From Distichodus sexfasciatus (Eukaryota > Chordata > Actinopteri > Characiformes > Distichodontidae): a DNA stretch of 64,000 nt. The stretch is from assembly GCA_032718565.1 (NCBI GenBank), contig JAVGVS010000001.1, positions 7,887,162 through 7,951,161 on the forward strand. Reading direction: 5' to 3'. The translations under genes were made by a program, and so were the position numbers. Of this stretch, positions 34,641-49,700 are shown piece by piece. The notes below the pieces were generated by a model. That model was not told where the DNA came from. It did no database searches and saw only the letters and a program-made list of their open reading frames with translations. Within the stretch, counting starts at the first letter, position 1. Every line of letters begins with the position of its first letter.

Positions 34641-37600
34641 CAGTGGTCAAAACTTAATAGCTAATACAAACTGGCATATGTTGTACTATAATAACAGCCA
34701 ATATTTATACATCATTTAGGTTCATTAGCATAGTTACAGCTCTCATTAGCACTCACTGCTACTGTGGCTTAAAGAGGTGCTCGGAGAGTTTTGTTTGGAA
34801 ATAAAGGTGCTCTGACTCGGTGAGCTTTGAAAATGCTGTGTGCAGACTGTACAGACCATTATCATGTGCATTTCTTGAATTTCATATTTTCTTCTTTTAC
34901 ATTTAAATGTAATCATTCATTTGGTAAATCATTCTTTAGAAACATATTTATAACACTATTTTCACCACTAAAATCTAAGGCCGAAAGTAATAGTGATGAA
35001 TACATCCAGTAATAATCATGGTTTTTCTGACCTCTCACCTGAGTTGACAGAACAAAACAAGCATACGGAGCCATCCTGCATTTTAAAAGAGCTGTCTCTC
35101 CGCTGCTGGCAACAAAACGCAGCGTCTCTGTTTGACTCGCTAGAAATAAAATCATTTTACACCTGAGTTGTTCGGTGAGATTTGCGCTCCGCAGGGTTTC
35201 CAAGCACTTAGCGTTACAAAGGGTGAAACCAGCACGTGCATATGAATGGCTTTTTATCTCCGTCCAGAATTCGCTAAAGTATTGTAAAGGTTATTCAAGG
35301 ACGCTGATGATGCAAAGGCACACGGTGCCACATGTCCCTGTGTTTTCCATTGCAGGGGCAAAGCAGCCACGCTCTGAAACCTCCGCCCTGCGCTAATGCC
35401 TGCTGCGTTGTTTTGATCCTACGCTGCTTGCTGTGATTCACGGCAAAGCCGAACCAATTCTGTCCAGGTGTCTGTGGTTTACAGCGGCTTCTCACCTCCT
35501 CTTCTCTCACACACACACAGGCCACAGAAGGATTAGTTTTCCTCAGGTTGTGTCTCAGCAGGTTTGCCAGGTCCAGTTTAACTCGTTTCAACTTACTCTT
35601 TTTTTTTAAAAATCCATTTTCAGTCATTAATAATAAAAAAAAGAGCAGCAGGAGGGAACAAATGAAATGATATGCTCTTTTTCCGTAGAGTTACCAGGTG
35701 ATGGAGAGTGTGGAGTAAGAAGGTCAGTTTTGGCTTTAATCAGGGTTAGAGCCCTGCTGATAGAGGCTTTTCTTTGGAACAGAAGGTGGAAAATGTGATT
35801 TGGCCTGAGCGGCTGAAATGTCCAGCAGACACCTGCTGTTGACCCGGCCCTTTTTTTGGTCCATGTCCTAAGCAAATATTAAATACTTGCTTATGAGTTT
35901 ACCGTTCTGCCTCTTGTCATTGACCAACAATGTGTATAGGAAAAAGCTGCAGAGCTGCTGCCTCATCACTGTTCCCTGGCTGTCTTTGTTTTGCATGTTT
36001 TTACTCTCACGTGCATGTGATGTTGTCATGTTTGTCTTCTGCAAGCAAACTGTTAGCAGCTCGTTCATGCTTCTCTCTGCGGCTTTGGCAGCTCTATTCG
36101 TGTTTTGACTGCTGAGATAAACATACATGTTTTTACGTGTTATAGCAGAGGAGGCATACCAAGACATACAGAAACAACAGGTCACATACACTGTATTTGC
36201 ATATTAACTCCTTTTATAACCAGCAAAAATAACTTCACATTGGGACAACCGTGTATCATTCATCGTTACAATCATTATAGAAAAAGGAAGTTCTAAAAGA
36301 TACATATAATTCCAACTGACATTTTTTGGTTCAGTTGGGGACAGGACTTGTTTTTTACATTAACATTTTCGATTCATTTTAATTCCAACATCACAATTTA
36401 TATTCAAGCTATTTGAAAAAAAGCATTATACTTAGCTACTACTACTTAGTTCCTTGTCCTTAAATGGCACGGAATCTGGCTCAAAATGACACCGGTGTAA
36501 TTCTTGACATACTGAGAGAACGGTGTGGAGCCATCAACCTGCAGGAGGTCATAAGCTCAGTTCATTTTTCTGTACAGGAACTCTAAATTCTTGGCCATAT
36601 GTGAAGGTCTAGTGTCTTCTACTATCATTCACCATTATGTTATTCCACCTCATAGACCATGTATTTCTGATGAGTCTTCACTAATACAAGAGGGTAAAAA
36701 GGAGCTGGGTCTGAGACGAGTCTTGGTGAGTCTTGTGTGTCTGATTCAGCATGTGCTACAAGTTGGAGAACTACTAAAAAATATGCAACCAAGAATATTG
36801 ATGTAAATACAGAAAGAAATAAAGGCAAATGTCAAAATCTCAAAATGCAATCATTTTAAACATTTTGGATTCAAAAACTGAAGTCTGAATAGCTATGAAG
36901 ATTTGGCAACCCCAGTATGTAACATGAAGACTTCATTAGTCACAGAATAGAGAAACATTATAAAAATATTAACTTATATTTAAATGACAGCACTACTTCA
37001 TAAGCAACATTATCCATTATTTCATTCAGTCCCACCACTCAGAACTCTGTCAAGGGCAGTCCTGGCAAATCGTACGTCATCAGTTACAAAGTGGAGAGAC
37101 TGTTCGTGCATGTTCTGTGCATGTCAACTACAGTTCGAACTGAACTTTTTTTTACAGGAATAATCGTAGACCTTTCTGATGAAAACAGAATTTAAAACGA
37201 GTCAAGGGCAGTGCAGACTTCAGTAGTGTGAAACTGGGAGTCTAGTAGATGAGTAAGGTCAGTAAAGAAGAGCAAAAGTGGTCACTGAAATGTCTGTCAC
37301 TCTGGCATAAAATAATCCAACATTTTAAACACATCTGTCAACATCCTTTCTCCTTCTCAGCTTTGCTTTTCACATGCAAAACAGCCCGTGTTGGAGTCTG
37401 GCCAGCGATGCATCAGTCAGCGAGATATTGCCAGTTCAAACATGTCAGCAGCACAAGTGAACCATCAGCAGTGCACAGCTGACGGGTGGATGTTCAGATT
37501 CTTCTCCACTGTCTCTCTCAGCACCAGCAACTTCGCCACAACAGTTTGATACAGAGGGAGGGAGAGAAGGAAGGAGAGAGTCTTCTCTCTGCCCATTTTC

Positions 37601-37682
37601 AAGTCAAACCAGATTCAGTTGAGAGCTCTCGCACTGTGTTCAGGTAGTTCCAGTGGAAAGCACTGGCATCGCTGCAATCGCT

Positions 37683-37724
37683 TCACAGGCCTGCCGAGTG
37701 GGATGTGTGGTAAGGGCCATTCAT
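37683..37724 (-). CDS. gdap2: gdap2 terminal coding exon 13
   Basis: Acceptor CTTCTTCCAG. Encodes MNGPYHTSHSAGL and a TGA stop (37685-37683), matching the NGPYYTS motif at the human C terminus but two residues shorter and without its Pro-rich end. Confidence 0.82.
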   Translation of the reverse strand: MNGPYHTSHSAGL

Positions 37725-40700
37725 CTGGAAGAAGACGGAGAGCAGCAATCAGCCAACAGGTAGAATGCCTGACTCAATCTAATTAGCCAGTGGGGCAACA
37801 GCATTAATGCCCACAAACATATGTTCGAACATGTGAGTCAGTACTGCAACTAATATTGAAACACTCGCTTTATCTAACAACTATTTTTCAAATGATTTGT
37901 CTTAGGTTAAAGTTTTAGGTAAAATGTCATGACCAGAAAAATAAGATTATCAACAGATTAACCCAATTTCCCCTTTTAGCGTTACATAAAAAAACCAATC
38001 ATAACTTAAGAATTTGGTGTCAAGTGAAAGTCTGAGACAAGCAACTATTCTCTCCACAGAACCAACACTTTCAAACAGGGCTGGACGATATGACTCAAAA
38101 TAAAAATAACAATATTGTCTTCCTATCCAGTTTAACTCAAAAAAGTCACTCATTTATATGTACTCAATTATGTTTATATATCTAATCGTTCGAATCCAAG
38201 TGCAAAGAAACAACTTTATCTGATAAACAACAACCAAAAACACAAGAAAGACCAGAAGTCCGTTTTACGACGTTGTGGAGTTTAAGTTTTTCATGGCTTT
38301 TCACGGTAGGTCTAAGTAGGGTGCCTGCTTACATGGAGAGGTTATGTTTAGCGTCGCCCTGCCCAGATCTACTGCTCTGACCCTGCCCACCTCCATAGCG
38401 TCAGTAGCCTACCTGCTAGTCTGGGCAAGTTCGCTAAGAGAGTCCAACAGTGGCTGCAGTTGAACCACCAAGTGTTGGTTTACCTATTCTGTGTTGTCTT
38501 AAACTGTAAAATATGAAATGTGCATGTTTAATCTGTTGTAAAGAACTCCAACAAAGGGTGTTGGTGGCCTAGTGGTAGGACACTCGCCTTGGGATCAAGA
38601 GGTTGTGGGTTCGAATCCGACCTCTGGCGTTACCAACGTTGGGTCCCTGAGCAAGACCCTTAACCCTAAGTTGCTCTCAGGGGAACTGTCCCTGAAATTA
38701 GGAAATGTAAGTCGCTCTGGATAAGAGCGTCTGCTAAATGCTGTAAATGTCCAAATGATTAGCGAATGCATGAGAACACGCAGCTAATCCGTATGAGCTC
38801 AGATGTGAATTATAGCGGTGGTGTAATGCATGGTAAAATGTAAGTTAGGAAACTTTCTGCTCTAATCTGTCAACTCTCTCATTTTTACAGTGTTCCTTTG
38901 TCATTTTAGCCTTTCCCCTGCTGTCTTCCCACTTAAATATTTCCCGCCGTTATCCCGTGTTGTATTCCGTATTAGCCCAGACTGTGCTCACTATCCTGTC
39001 ACTGTCTTCATCCCTTCCAGTGAAACGCATATTGCAAAGGCACAACAAGGGAATTTTTACATGGTTTTGCTTGTACGACTTCAGAGTCATCTTTTTTAAC
39101 AGTGCATGTGCATGTGTGTGTTTTACAGTCGATGAGTAGGAGCTCTGTAGTAGTGGACGGTGCTTCAGCGTTTTGAACAGACACATCTGAAGCACAGAAA
39201 GTACCAGCAGTATTTTCACCACTTTGAGACTTAATTTTATTTATGTAGCAATGTTCATATTCACTCAAAATTGACGAGGTGATTAGTGACAAATGCTTCC
39301 TTGGTATAAGGAACTTACAGCCGATACTCTTCTGACATTACAGGGTCTTTAACACATGAAAGCCAAAGATCTGACTGTACTTTGGTAGGGTAGGAGTAGG
39401 TGCTTCAACAACTGTAGCTGATGACAAAAAATAAAAAGGTTTCAACATGCTTTTATAAGCTATGTTTTAAACCATGGCCAGAACAAGCATTCGGGGCACA
39501 AAATACAAGACTGTTGACTGCTTCTGGCTTTAAAGATGCGAAACTGGAGGCAGGCCTTAGTCACGATGACGGTGTCTATTTTAGGATGTGCTCCAGTTCA
39601 CAGAAATTGGGCTTTACAAACAGTCTTTGGTGGAACTTTTTTAATTAATTATCCAAACTACTTTCAAACACACACCTATGTGTCGTATGCTCAGTTGTGG
39701 CAGGCTGTGACTGACTTTTTGCTGTACAAATAGCGGGAGAGCGGCTGGTCCAGGCCACACTGCTGCCCTGACTGTTGTAATTTCACATGGCTATGACAGC
39801 AGAGTTGAGCAGAGGCCAGCAGCAGGGCCTGAAGCCTGCAGGTCAAACTAAAACAAAAGCGGATTATTCTGCTCTGGCCATTACCAAATAATCGAGTTTG
39901 AGGACTCATTTGAACCGCCGTCACACTAAAAGCAAACAGTCTGCCTGCAAAAAACCCCTCCCGGGTGCCTCTGTGCTTTATGGAGCTCTGACTGGGTCAT
40001 TTAGGGCAACTGTAGCTTTACGTTTCATGCCAACACGTTCACTCACAGCGGGGAGGAAAAGGCAGGGGCCAGGAAGATCAGAGAATACAGTGGAAAAAAA
40101 CAGAGAAAACATGCCCTCATATTCTTTTTTTGGGGGGTGGCTGCGCAAGGGATGTGACCCGGACGTGACTGTTACACACGGTCATGATAATAAAACGTTA
40201 AATAGTATGTGTGTGTTTGTGTATCTATCTCTACATCCATATAATTATATTTATGTAGGTGGGATTTTGGATTTTGTGCCAAAATTCTAAGCCTGCTGTG
40301 GAACGTTCGCAAGCAAAATCTCTCGTCTTTACCTGCTCAACAATGCCTGCATGTGTGTTCGAAGTGCTCGCCATCGGTTGACTCTGCACTGTGTTAGAAA
40401 TGTCAGAGCTATGGTGTTATTTTGGTACCAAAACTCAGGAACTTTGGCAGGCAAAAACTCTGCCTGCGCTCGCAATGGATTCTGCCTTCATTTCATATAC
40501 TGTGTTACAATCACATGTGCCAATATAATATTTAATTAATATTTGGCTTTCCCCATAACCTGTTTAAAGGCTTTTTCTCTAATTCTCTCACTGAGAAAGT
40601 GGAATTTATAATGAATGGAATGATTTGCTAACTTCAGCCAGTATTTTAGTCTAATTGTATCTGTTAATGTTCCAAAATCCTTTAAGTACGCAGGCATTGC

Positions 40701-43700
40701 ACCACTAACATCAGATTTCAACATTTTGCCCTTTGGTAGAGTATCTCAAACCATCTGTATCTGCTGCTAGAGTATGTAAAGACAAGAGCTTTTACTTGCA
40801 AAAGTTCCACTGCGTGATCAGAATTGTGTTCGTTTGTTAATAACTAACTGTTTACATGATCAGCCTCTGTTAGCCAACTAAATGTGTTTCAGGGAAATCT
40901 TTACATTTTGTTGTGTTTGAAGACAGCTGATTAAAAACAAGTAAATACTGCATTTCTCTGTCACTCTAATATAGTGGTAGCTTATTTGTCTAAACTACAG
41001 ATTTACAAGTTTATCAGCATCAGCTGATGTGCAAAAAATCCTCAAAAAACAAACAAATAGAATCCCGATTGTTTCTCTGTCGATTCAAAACGCAATATCA
41101 TGCATTTGAAAAAAATCGATGCAGGTTTCAACTAACGTTCCAGCACCAGTTTATTTATTCCTCTGACACAAGTTCAGCTGGCCAAGCCTATAGATTGCAC
41201 AATGTCGACATCTGCCCAGACAGACCTCCTGCACGTGAGCATGAAAGAAATGCAGTCAGTATGCGTACATATGCATTAGGTTAAACTTAGGTTAAATTTG
41301 ATTCAGTGTGATTTTTTATGATGCGCCACAGTCAAATTGGAAAAGTAACTCAAAGCAGCAATCTGGAAACATCGACGTACTGAATTCATCTATGTACTGA
41401 ATCGTGACTTTTATGAATTGTGAATTAATTTTGAATTAAATCGTGAGATTTTCTACACCCTAAGATATAAACATGAAAAACATCAGATATCGGCATTGGT
41501 CTAGAATTTCCACATTGGTGCATCCCTAATGTGTGTGTATGTGTATGTGTATATATATATATACTGTATATGCACCACAGGTCAGGTCATACTACAGTTT
41601 TCTATCTTTTTTTAATATCTGAGTTAAGTGTAAATACGAGCATCTGTTTAATGTTTTTTTTTTTTTCATTTGAGCTAATCAAAGAAAATCAGAAAATGGC
41701 TTCCTTTATTTTTTTCATTTTGGTTTTGGAAATGAATTCTGAAAGAAAAAAAAAAAAAGAATGAAGAAATGATACACAGACAGTGGTGGCACCTAGAGCA
41801 CAATAGTTTGTAGGTTCAAAGCCTAAATCCAGCACTACCACCACAGGGTCCTTGACCAAGACCCTTAACCCTGAGTTGCTCCAATGAGACCGGAAAACAG
41901 AAGTGACTCTGGATAAGAGTCTGATAAATGCTATAAGTGTAAAAGCTGGAAAAAAGCAATGCAAAGGTCTCGAGGCACTGAAACCCTGGGTTGAGGTTTG
42001 AGTATCGGGAGGGAATGGAAAGGAGAGCAAGAGCCTTAACCGCAAGTTGCTCCAGGGAGAATTTCTCAGTAAATAGAAGATGGAAGTTGCTCAGGATAGA
42101 CAGTAGGATAAATACTGTGAACGTGAAAAAAACAGTAGAAAAACAAATGACATGTGTCAGCGCTGGAATGATTAGGAAAGTCACACACCCATTTTCAGAG
42201 TAGGTGAACCCATAACTGCCACGGTGTCGCCACTGCAGGTAGCTACATTACACAACTCCAACCTGTCGCAGCAGCGTGAAAACTCCTTATCACATGGAAA
42301 ATCTACTGCTTTCCGGAGCACCTCCATGTTTACTAGCTTAGATTACACGTGGAGAATTCAACACCTCAATCATATGCACACACAGATGCACAAACGCAAC
42401 GCGATTAAGCCCGAAACTCTGGACTCGCGCTGACTCTAGCAAAATAGCCAGCCATTACACGAGCGAGAAGTGCGAGCGATTCTCAACAGCTGCCCTGCCG
42501 TCATGTTTGGAAGCTTGTCTCTGCCCCCTCTGCTTCCAATTTCATTCTGACTAAAAACTCCAGCTCGGTGCTGTCGGGATGCAACAATAGTTCATATCAT
42601 AAATTACGAAGTGCACAGTCCAGTAAACACAGTGAACTGAAAATAAATTTGGAGAGCGACGGCAGTTTCCATTCGTTTGATAAAAATATGGGCTTAAAAG
42701 TAAACCAATAAAGAATGCTGTATAATATGAAACGTAAATATTATCATGGCTGAAAAACACCCCGCATAAGGTACCAGAGCCCAGCCGATAACTGGGAGAC
42801 AGTATGATTGGACAGTACGAGCTTCTAGCGGTCATTAAACAAGAACCAGAAAAGCAGATGAGTCTGGACCAAGTTCTGAGTGTTGTCAGTGTAGTTTGTC
42901 CACTAAAGCACACACTGCAACTCTGCTTGCCTCTGGTAGAATTGCTTTACTTTTGACTTTTATTTCTAAACTGTGATATATGTCATTACACTTTTCTTAA
43001 TATTAAACATTTTGGGATGTTTTATTTTTTGTAGGTGGTGGTGGTGCTGCAGGACCCGGAGTAACTGTAACCTTGTGTTGGTGACCATAATTTTGGTGGT
43101 TTGAATATAAAGAATATAAAGAAGAGTCAAAATAAAAGAAACCCCATTGTGCCCCTGAGAAAGACTTTTAACTCCAGCGAAAGTGCGCCTGCAATTAGGA
43201 AATGTCAGTCTTTAATGTGCCATTTTCTTGGCAAGGACTCGAATAACTGTCTGCATCTGTAAGACAGGAATACATACAGTATGTACGGTACATGTTACTA
43301 TTTGTTTACATTTCTGGGGGAGAGAGGTGGGAAAAAAAGAGTATGGACAAATTATCGGGTGTTTCGATTGAAAACAGCATCGATCAAATACTGTAATCGC
43401 ACTGCAACACGTGTGTATCGTTACGCTGTGGCGGCGCAGCCACAAGGAGTTCCGGCCTGCCACGTTCAGCCCTTGCAGCCAAAAGCAACTGAAGGCCATG
43501 CCACAAGTCAGAGCAAATCCATTTGGAAGACAGTAGATGATATGAGTAATAAAGCAAACATATAATCTGCGCGCTGCCAACTCTCACTTCTTGGGAACGT
43601 TCACAATGTATATTTGATTAGAACCGTAGAGTGAGAAACGACAGATTCAGCAGTAAATTGCACCTCTCATGCTTGAGGACAAACAACAATTTGGTTTCCT

Positions 43701-46700
43701 TGGACGTAACACCATGCAGTAATCGTCTCGATGTTTCGACGCCTCGCTCTTCGGGCACACCTACAGCTGATCTGCTGGACTAACATCGTTCCAAACACAG
43801 TTGAACTGGACAGTTTAGTATGGGGTAACGCTCCAACATGTTGCTCCTCAGACACACCTAAAACCATTTCCCAACCCGTTCACGATTTCTCAACTTTCAT
43901 CATGGATCCGTGTCAGCTTTTCGGGGTGTTGCCGTGTCGCTGGATAGCAGCGGTCTGATTTTAATTTAAGCTCAGTTTCGTTGAACTCAGGAACTCTTCT
44001 GTTATGTTTGGAATGGCCGCACTTTGATACGTCGCAGTAACATGAACCAACATTTCTCTGCACAAGGAGGGGGAAAAAACCCTAAGGCCGCTAGAGTTTT
44101 ATGAATTGGGTTTGTGTTTACATGATTTGCATAATAGAACTACTACAGTCCATTAGGTTTTGGCTCAAACCACATCCATGTGCACAGCTATAAATAAACT
44201 GATTAAGTAGACTGAATGTTTAAACTGCTGTCTAATGTGCTGTTGTAACACGTTATGCTCTCGTTACCAGGATTCTCCATCCTTAAATGCAAATACGGTG
44301 AGCAATGAAGGAAAATAAACCAGCGTTCCCCTTTTTCTGGCTTACTTGTCCTGCTGGCTTTCATTCGCTGTTTGGCCTTAGTGTTTTGAAACAGAGTTTT
44401 CATTTCAGATCACATACAGAATCTCAATTCAAATCTCCTAGTTTGTAGTAACAAAGCACTAGGGTTGCACCGATCCATTAAGTGGATCAGATATTGCTCC
44501 AATAATGACTCAAATAGCTGGAAGGAGCATCAGTGGCATTGGGCCGATCTATGGAGCCGATCTGTTCAATTAAATTGTAGGTTTTTCTGTTTGGAAGTCG
44601 TACTGCAGTAAAGCTGCTTTATTGTTACACATCCGAGCAAATTTGTACATATTGATATAACAATGAGCAGAACAGGCAACGCAACACACTACAGCCCCAA
44701 AAGCTAATAATACTGTTTAATTTCCTTAACACCAGCTCTCGATCCCAATCTCTGTACTTTAGCGCTGCAGGGTTAGGGACGGTCACAAAATTACAGAACT
44801 GTGTTTAAACAAAATATTTTTGAGATGCTATTTTAATAATAAATAATTTAGCATAGGGCAGCACGGTGGCGCAGTGGTTAGTGCTGCTGCCTCACAGCAA
44901 GAAGGCCCTGGATTCGAACCCAGGGGACGGCCGTAGGGACTGTCCTGTGTGAAGTTTGCATGCTCTCCCCGTGTCTGCGTGGGTTTCCTCCGGGTGCTCC
45001 GGTTTCCTCCCACAGTCCAAAAGCATGCACTGTAGGTTAATCCGCGACTCTAAATTGAATGCGAGTGTGACTGTGCGAGTGTGTGTACCCTGCGGCGTGT
45101 TGCCGTCTGCCCAGGGTTGTTCCCGGGTAAGTTCCCGGGATAGGCTCCGGTCCCCCCATTACCCCAGTTGGGATTAAGCAGTGCAGATAATGAATGAATG
45201 AATGAATAATTTAGCATGTACTTATGGGGGTGTAATTATTACATTGTTTTAGTTTGGAAAACAGTATTTAAGTCAAGAAAGCATAACAGAATAATCTGTC
45301 TCCTCCTCACAGAGAAATACAAAACGTAATAATCAAAAGCCGGTATCGGCTCGGTACTCGGGATTGGCCTATACCTAAAGTATCGGCATTGGTATCGGAA
45401 GTTAAAAAAAGTTGGATCTGTACATCCCTACAAAGCACACAGCTCAGACACAAATCTGTTCAGACTTAACTCTCAAAAAATATCCTCAATAAGCATGAAC
45501 CCGTCAAGACCTTGTGGAAAAATCTCTAGGAAATTGAGCTCAAATATCGATTCCGCTAAAGTGCTGCAGTTTCTTAAGGTATTTGCAGAAAATGACTCAA
45601 AACACTTTGTCCTAAGTTTTGCCTTCAAAGCACAAGTCACTAGAAAATCTCTCAACCGACCTAAATAGCAATTCTAAACACAGACTAAAAATACCGCGAC
45701 ACGTAACACAAATGAACATGGGCCATGAGAAAACCGCCTTATGAAAGGACCTGCTAATAAGTTACTTAAGTACACTGCTCCATCTATTTTTACATCCCGT
45801 CATATCTGCCATCCGCATACAGAACTATAACTGGGTGGGTGGGGGGGAGAGAACTGCGGCTTCTGGAGCAGAGCTAAAAGAGGCAGAACTTGAACTCTGC
45901 TGGAAGTCGGGGGAAACTCAACTGTATTGGAAAACACATCAAGTAAAAACTTGATTTTCTGACAAAGAATGCTCAGTGAAAACACTTCTATCTTCCTATA
46001 GATTACCAAGTCTAAAAGATTAAATCAATGTCTTCATATGAAACACTGTTACGGAAAAACTCATTTCATTTGAAAAAACGAAATAAGATTTGCTTTTGGT
46101 TTCTTAGGTTAAGGTTAGCATTACATGCCATTTTATTATACAAAGCTAGCAAAACGCAACGTGTGTGTGCGCATGTGTATATGTGTGCATATACACTCAC
46201 CCTGGCATCATACTCCAGCACAAACGGAGGGATGTCGATCTGCTCTGGCAGAATACATGTGTAGAGCTGCTGGAGTTTCTCTATGTAATGCACTTTCTCC
46301 TTCATGCCAGACACACTGAACGTGGTAAAGAACCATGTGGACACCTAACATGGCGGCAACAAAAACATAACAAAAGTGCGGTGAAGGACATGTTGCGGTT
46401 TAAAACTTTAGTACCTTCTTTCTGTTCCCTTTTGCAAAACACCAAACAAACCCAATGTTCTGCAAACTGGACCAACAAACAACAAACAGGAAACAAATGA
46501 GATCTCAGTTTTCATCTGACACATGTGCTACACTAGAAACAAATAAGACGTGTGTGAAATTCCCTCAGCACCAATAAGACCATCTCTTAGAGCAGCCCCT
46601 GATACTTCAACCATTTTCAGCACTTTACGTTACTACTCAGCCCAAGTGGCTGGAAAGTTCCCATATGGTCATTAAGCTGGTGTAGGGCTGTCAGACTGGA

Positions 46701-49700
46701 ATGAACGGGAATCTTCTCTCACTGCATTGCCAAGGTCTGGAAAGTACTGAAGTGTTTGGCAGTTTGGGGGGAAACAATACTGCACATTTCATTGTATCAT
46801 TCAGAATGAGTTTTCCCATTCAGTAGAGATGGTGGATGATGCATTTTATTGTGTTATTTTGTTTCATTCCCTATGAGGATGCTCTTTCAGTGGTGTGGTG
46901 CTGCAGTGGCTGAAACTCTGGGATGGGCTGGCATCCTTGGTGACATAAAAACTGGAGCAAAGCTGTTAATCTCAAGTTGCTCCAGTGAGATTGTGGCCGT
47001 CATTAGGAAACGTAAGTCTCTCTGGATAATGTTGTAAATTAGAATCGTAACAAAAGGAGAAGTGTTTAGTATAAAAATAAAAAATGTGTAATAATGAAAA
47101 TAAAAATGTAGCAAAATGTCCTAAGGAACCTCCGTCTTGAAATAGTTATATTTAAATTTTCTATTGTACACAGTTAAAAAGATCACAGTGTAAATGTTTT
47201 TTCCACAGTCTAAATAATGTCTTATTACCAACACGTTCCCCATACGATGAAAAATTAATTAGTAGATGCATCACTGCTAGTGTGGGCTTGCACCTGACAT
47301 TTCAAAACAACAAGAGCTAGTGCGTTACTAAGAAATTTGACAACGGCTGCATTTACCTTGGAGCGAAATGTGGGATGGACAAAGTAGAAAGCCCTCAGGT
47401 GTCTCTTAAACCTGTACATCAAAAGGGAAAAACAATATTATGAGGCATGTATCAAATCAATCAGCAATTCAAATACAGCCCTCATCACCAGCTCGAAACT
47501 GTACAGGGTTGTTTACAGGCTCTGTGGAGATTGCAGCATCCCCTATTTAGTACATCATACTGACTGAATTAAAAGTGTACTGACTAAAAAGTACAAGATC
47601 ACAAAGAAAAAATAACAATGTGCATTTTTAAAGAGCGAGCGAACGTCGGCAAGTTGGGTCCAGGCGTCTCCAGAGCGCCCTCTCCGCGGTCCAAGGCACG
47701 AAAACACTTTCCAAAGAACACAGGCTCATCCAAAACTGACCGCATTGCCGTCCAAATCTCGGGATGTGTATTACGGGCACATCCATCACCCTTTCCCCTT
47801 TCTCACGACGGACACGCTCCAGCACATCCAAGCCCTCACTGACCTGTACGTGGATGTTACAGACTGAACCATTCAGCATTTGTAGTTTGACGTGGGAATG
47901 CTATCCTGCCTTCATATTCATGTTTTGTTGGCATACTACTACAGGTCATGTTATCTTTCAATAATGGAAAAACAGAAAATTTAGACAGCGTGAATTACAC
48001 TCTTTAACGGATGTTAGGCTAGGGCTAGGCAACATGACCTCATATCACTATCACGATTAATGAACAATTAATCTGTTTTTTGTTAGATTTTTGCCCTCAT
48101 AGTTCACTGACAAGGTCTGCATTTTAAATATGCTCTTATAAATAAAGCTGGGACATATTTTTAATGAAAGGAATGAGGTAATTATGTGAGTGATTTTTTG
48201 TCATGGTGAACACAGCACAGCACAGCTCATATTGCACTAGAATAAAATGTGACCTCTGCATTTGACCCATCCGTGACGGAGCAGTGGGCTGCTTTTATGG
48301 CAGTGCTCATGAGTACTTCAATGCTACCTTTACCAGGACTTGAAACGGAGACCTTCCAATCACGGGGCTAACTTCCCAACCGTTACACTACCAACTGCCC
48401 ACGAGTGCATATCTTCGTGATTATAAGATAACTGAAGGAAACACACACAAAGTCACATAACACATGTGGGTTAACATTCCACACTGAGGGAATAAAATCT
48501 AAATAACTGATAAGGACAAGTTTACGCTGACAAGAGGTCCTGAATGTTTATTTTGATTAATTTTCTATTTAAGGCCCACCCTACATTAGGCACTTGGGTT
48601 TCACTTGTGATACTCATGGACTAAAGAAAAAAAAAGATCTAATATTTAGCTAATTCCCTTCTTAATCAAAAATGATGTGCAAAATGTGTGCCTTGTTACA
48701 CACAATACACCCTGCTATGCTCACTGAAAGACTGAGACATAACGACCCTGAAAAATGAGATCAGAAGCAGTTACACACAAACAACAAAACAGGCGTGCAA
48801 TGTTTTGGGTGTCAGTGTACGCTAGATGACCGTAGGGAGACACACAAGCGCACACAGAAACACACACACACACACACACACACAGAAACACACACACACA
48901 CACACACCCTCTGTGCTCTGTACACACAGAACACCTCTAGCAATGAGTGAAGTGTAACAGATAACACCAGAGAACATGAGAGAAGGTAGGGGAGTGGAAG
49001 GAGAGTATGAGAAGTAACAATAAAAAATAGAAGAGAAAGAAAAGGCAGAAAGAAGTCTAGAGAAAACTGAGACAAGAAAGAAAGAACTTGAACACAGAAT
49101 CATTGAGATACATTACAAAAGAGGATGTTGGAGGTGAAAGAGAAATTTGCTGTTCTAAACAAGCAAGAGTGAGTTTCCTGACGCTTGGCGAGAGTTTCTG
49201 TTGTTAATTTTGGAGGCATTCACATAATGAACGCTTTCTGAACTCAAAACGTATGTTTGACCTCATGCTCACCGCCCACAACTTCTTAACTCGCATCTTA
49301 CAGAAACTCGGGTTTAGCAGGAAAGCACCTGGTTAAGTTTCACATGCACCACTCTGTCCCGCTGAACCAAGACCGTCATGATGCAAGGGGCCTTACTCTG
49401 AAATTCCACGGTATTAGCTCCACCAGCAGAGTGACACATGTAATCTCAGCCTGTTTTCTCATATGAACGAACACCGAACATGCTGGAGCCACCAGAAGAA
49501 CTGAACTGTAATGTATCCTAGCCAAAACAATCACACCACTGCTTTGGTTCCCAGGGCCAAAAACCTCTTTCCAATTTCCCCCCAAACTTCGCTGAACAAC
49601 AGCTATCCGATTTCATCCTCCTGGGGTGAAACTGTGTCCTTTTGGCCGCATTTGAGCAAAATTTGGATAAAATAGTGTCTGAGTGACAGAGCGGCGGAGG

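Larger units (their letters stand above)
29431..37682. other. Spacer and presumed GDAP2 3'UTR (convergent genes)
   Basis: TENT5C and GDAP2 converge here. The proximal part (below 37682, - strand) should be GDAP2 3'UTR, but I could not fix a poly(A) site; one - strand AATAAA lies near 34607-34612. A SINE/LINE 3' tail lies at 31512-31710 and an inverted GGGCTGGGC repeat ends at about 34640. No gene is recognised. Confidence 0.5.
37725..46200 (-). other. gdap2: GDAP2 last intron, 8.5 kb
   Basis: The largest gap in the gene. No other gene is recognised inside. It is rich in repeats: SINEs at 38561, 41780, 41960 and 43033, a hAT-like element with a nested SINE (44460-45430), and a repeat fragment at 38082. 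Confidence 0.7.

Noticed and set aside
38561..38650. tRNA gene-like A and B boxes
   Set aside because: The head is part of a repeated SINE with a conserved body and tail, and does not close into a good cloverleaf by eye, so it is not called as a tRNA gene.
46066..46200. Continuation of GDAP2 exon 12 into the intron as the true C terminus
   Set aside because: A consensus GTGAGT donor ends the exon at a codon boundary, and a distant exon (37683-37724) restores the conserved NGPY tail.
48721..49103. Cys/Val-rich - strand open frames
   Set aside because: The composition comes from the (CA)n microsatellite; they lie in a GDAP2 intron.
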